From JBOHER01 sp050701115 (GTDB taxonomy: Bacteria > Actinomycetota > Actinomycetes > Mycobacteriales > Pseudonocardiaceae), in the NCBI GenBank assembly GCA_050701115.1, contig JBOHER010000214.1, positions 1-31,331 of the forward strand: a DNA stretch of 31,331 bases. The letters are read 5' to 3'. Position numbers and translations under genes: made by a program. Position 1 is the stretch's first letter, and each line of letters begins with the position of its first letter. The notes under the pieces are model-generated. The model was not told where the DNA came from, made no database searches, and saw only the letters and a list, made by a program, of their open reading frames with translations. Of this stretch, positions 31,208 to 31,331 are shown in pieces.

Positions 31208-31331
31208 TGACATCCTCTCCGCCGTAAACGGCGGGGATTCCCACGCGGCTACGCCGCGTCTGGGGTGGTTCCTGCTTCATCACCCGCAGCCTCCCCGGGG
31301 GGAGGGCTTATGTGGGCTCCACAGGCGTTTC
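31208..31331 (-). ncRNA. Predicted 3' part of the TnpB omega RNA
   Basis: TnpB nucleases use an omega RNA made from the 3' end of tnpB plus the right end of the element, with a guide copied from the flanking DNA. The two hairpins at 31219-31259 are in the right place for its scaffold. The guide would begin at about 31206 and read leftward (minus strand TCAGCACTGTGCATCT). This follows from family knowledge; expression is not shown. Confidence 0.45.
31249..31331 (-). CDS. tnpB: TnpB C-terminal end (partial)
   Basis: The last 26 codons of a minus-strand gene enter from the right edge and read NACGAHISPPPGEAAG, DEAGTTPDAA, stop at 31249-31251. The NACG motif followed by a Gly/Pro-rich tail is how many actinobacterial IS605 TnpB proteins end. 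The reading frame overlaps the right-end hairpin region, as expected. The catalytic RuvC and zinc-finger parts are outside the window, so whether the gene is intact is unknown. Confidence 0.65.
   Translation of the reverse strand, partial: NACGAHISPPPGEAAGDEAGTTPDAA

Larger units (their letters stand above)
31207..31331 (-). mobile_element. Right end of an IS200/IS605-family element
   Basis: On the minus strand the sequence ends in a hairpin (CCGCCG-TTTA-CGGCGG, 31234-31219) followed by AGAGGATGTCAA, the usual end of actinobacterial TnpB-carrying IS605-type elements. A second perfect hairpin, ACGCGGC-TAC-GCCGCGT, occupies 31243-31259. No terminal inverted repeat or target duplication is expected for this family. 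The rest of the element lies beyond the right edge. Confidence 0.75.

Noticed and set aside
1..31331. CRISPR array, tRNA, rRNA or a compact defence system
   Set aside because: I found no regularly spaced repeats, no tRNA-like cloverleaf or CCA end, and no defence gene cluster. The TnpB end is the only nuclease-related feature.

Overview
The DNA has high GC, stacked overlapping start and stop codons (ATGA, GTGA, TGATG), FCD-type GntR, TetR and XRE regulators, HrpA with a DUF3418-type C-terminus, and many acyl-CoA enzymes. This points to an actinomycete chromosome, most likely Pseudonocardiaceae (Amycolatopsis or Saccharopolyspora-like). The family assignment is inference. I see no rRNA, tRNA or CRISPR array. 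Almost every gene is on the minus strand.

Layout from left to right. (1) 282-6754: a five-gene polysaccharide operon read leftward. It encodes an initiating sugar-phosphate transferase, a GT26 glycosyltransferase fused to a methyltransferase, a Wzz/tyrosine-kinase-like protein, a Wzy/O-antigen-ligase-like membrane protein and a GT4 glycosyltransferase. The genes overlap by 4 bases, and an AT-rich promoter region lies at 6761-6923. A further gene probably begins at the left edge. (2) 6954-9735: fabH, and upstream of it an acyl-CoA synthetase broken by a one-base deletion. (3) 9871-11554: an L-asparaginase translationally coupled to an FCD GntR regulator with a palindromic site upstream. (4) 11875-12603: a Tat-exported beta carbonic anhydrase.

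(5) 12669-17308: a tight operon of acyl-CoA dehydrogenase, SDR, APH-type phosphotransferase, histidine phosphatase and SMP-30-like beta-propeller. A TetR gene (17387-18004) diverges from it across a 19-bp palindrome. The dehydrogenase/SDR/kinase trio resembles the ACAD10/11 and levulinate (Lva) logic, in which a 4-hydroxyacyl-CoA is phosphorylated and the phosphate is then eliminated. I consider this the most interesting biochemical lead. (6) 18103-19059: an XRE-like regulator, followed by about 1.9 kb of decayed DNA with a NUDIX remnant and a broken secreted-protein gene. (7) 20996-22621: an intact FadD-type acyl-CoA ligase that shares an identical 16-bp upstream motif with fabH.

(8) 22891-26967: the large helicase HrpA, carrying short repeat insertions inside its reading frame. 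(9) 27053-31095: an FMN lactate-oxidase-family enzyme, a MarR remnant, and a two-gene GMC oxidoreductase/Tat-partner operon. The oxidoreductase carries a four-cysteine motif. A perfect 21-bp palindrome lies upstream of this operon. (10) 31207-31331: the right end of an IS200/IS605-family element, with the last codons of tnpB and the predicted 3' end of its omega RNA.
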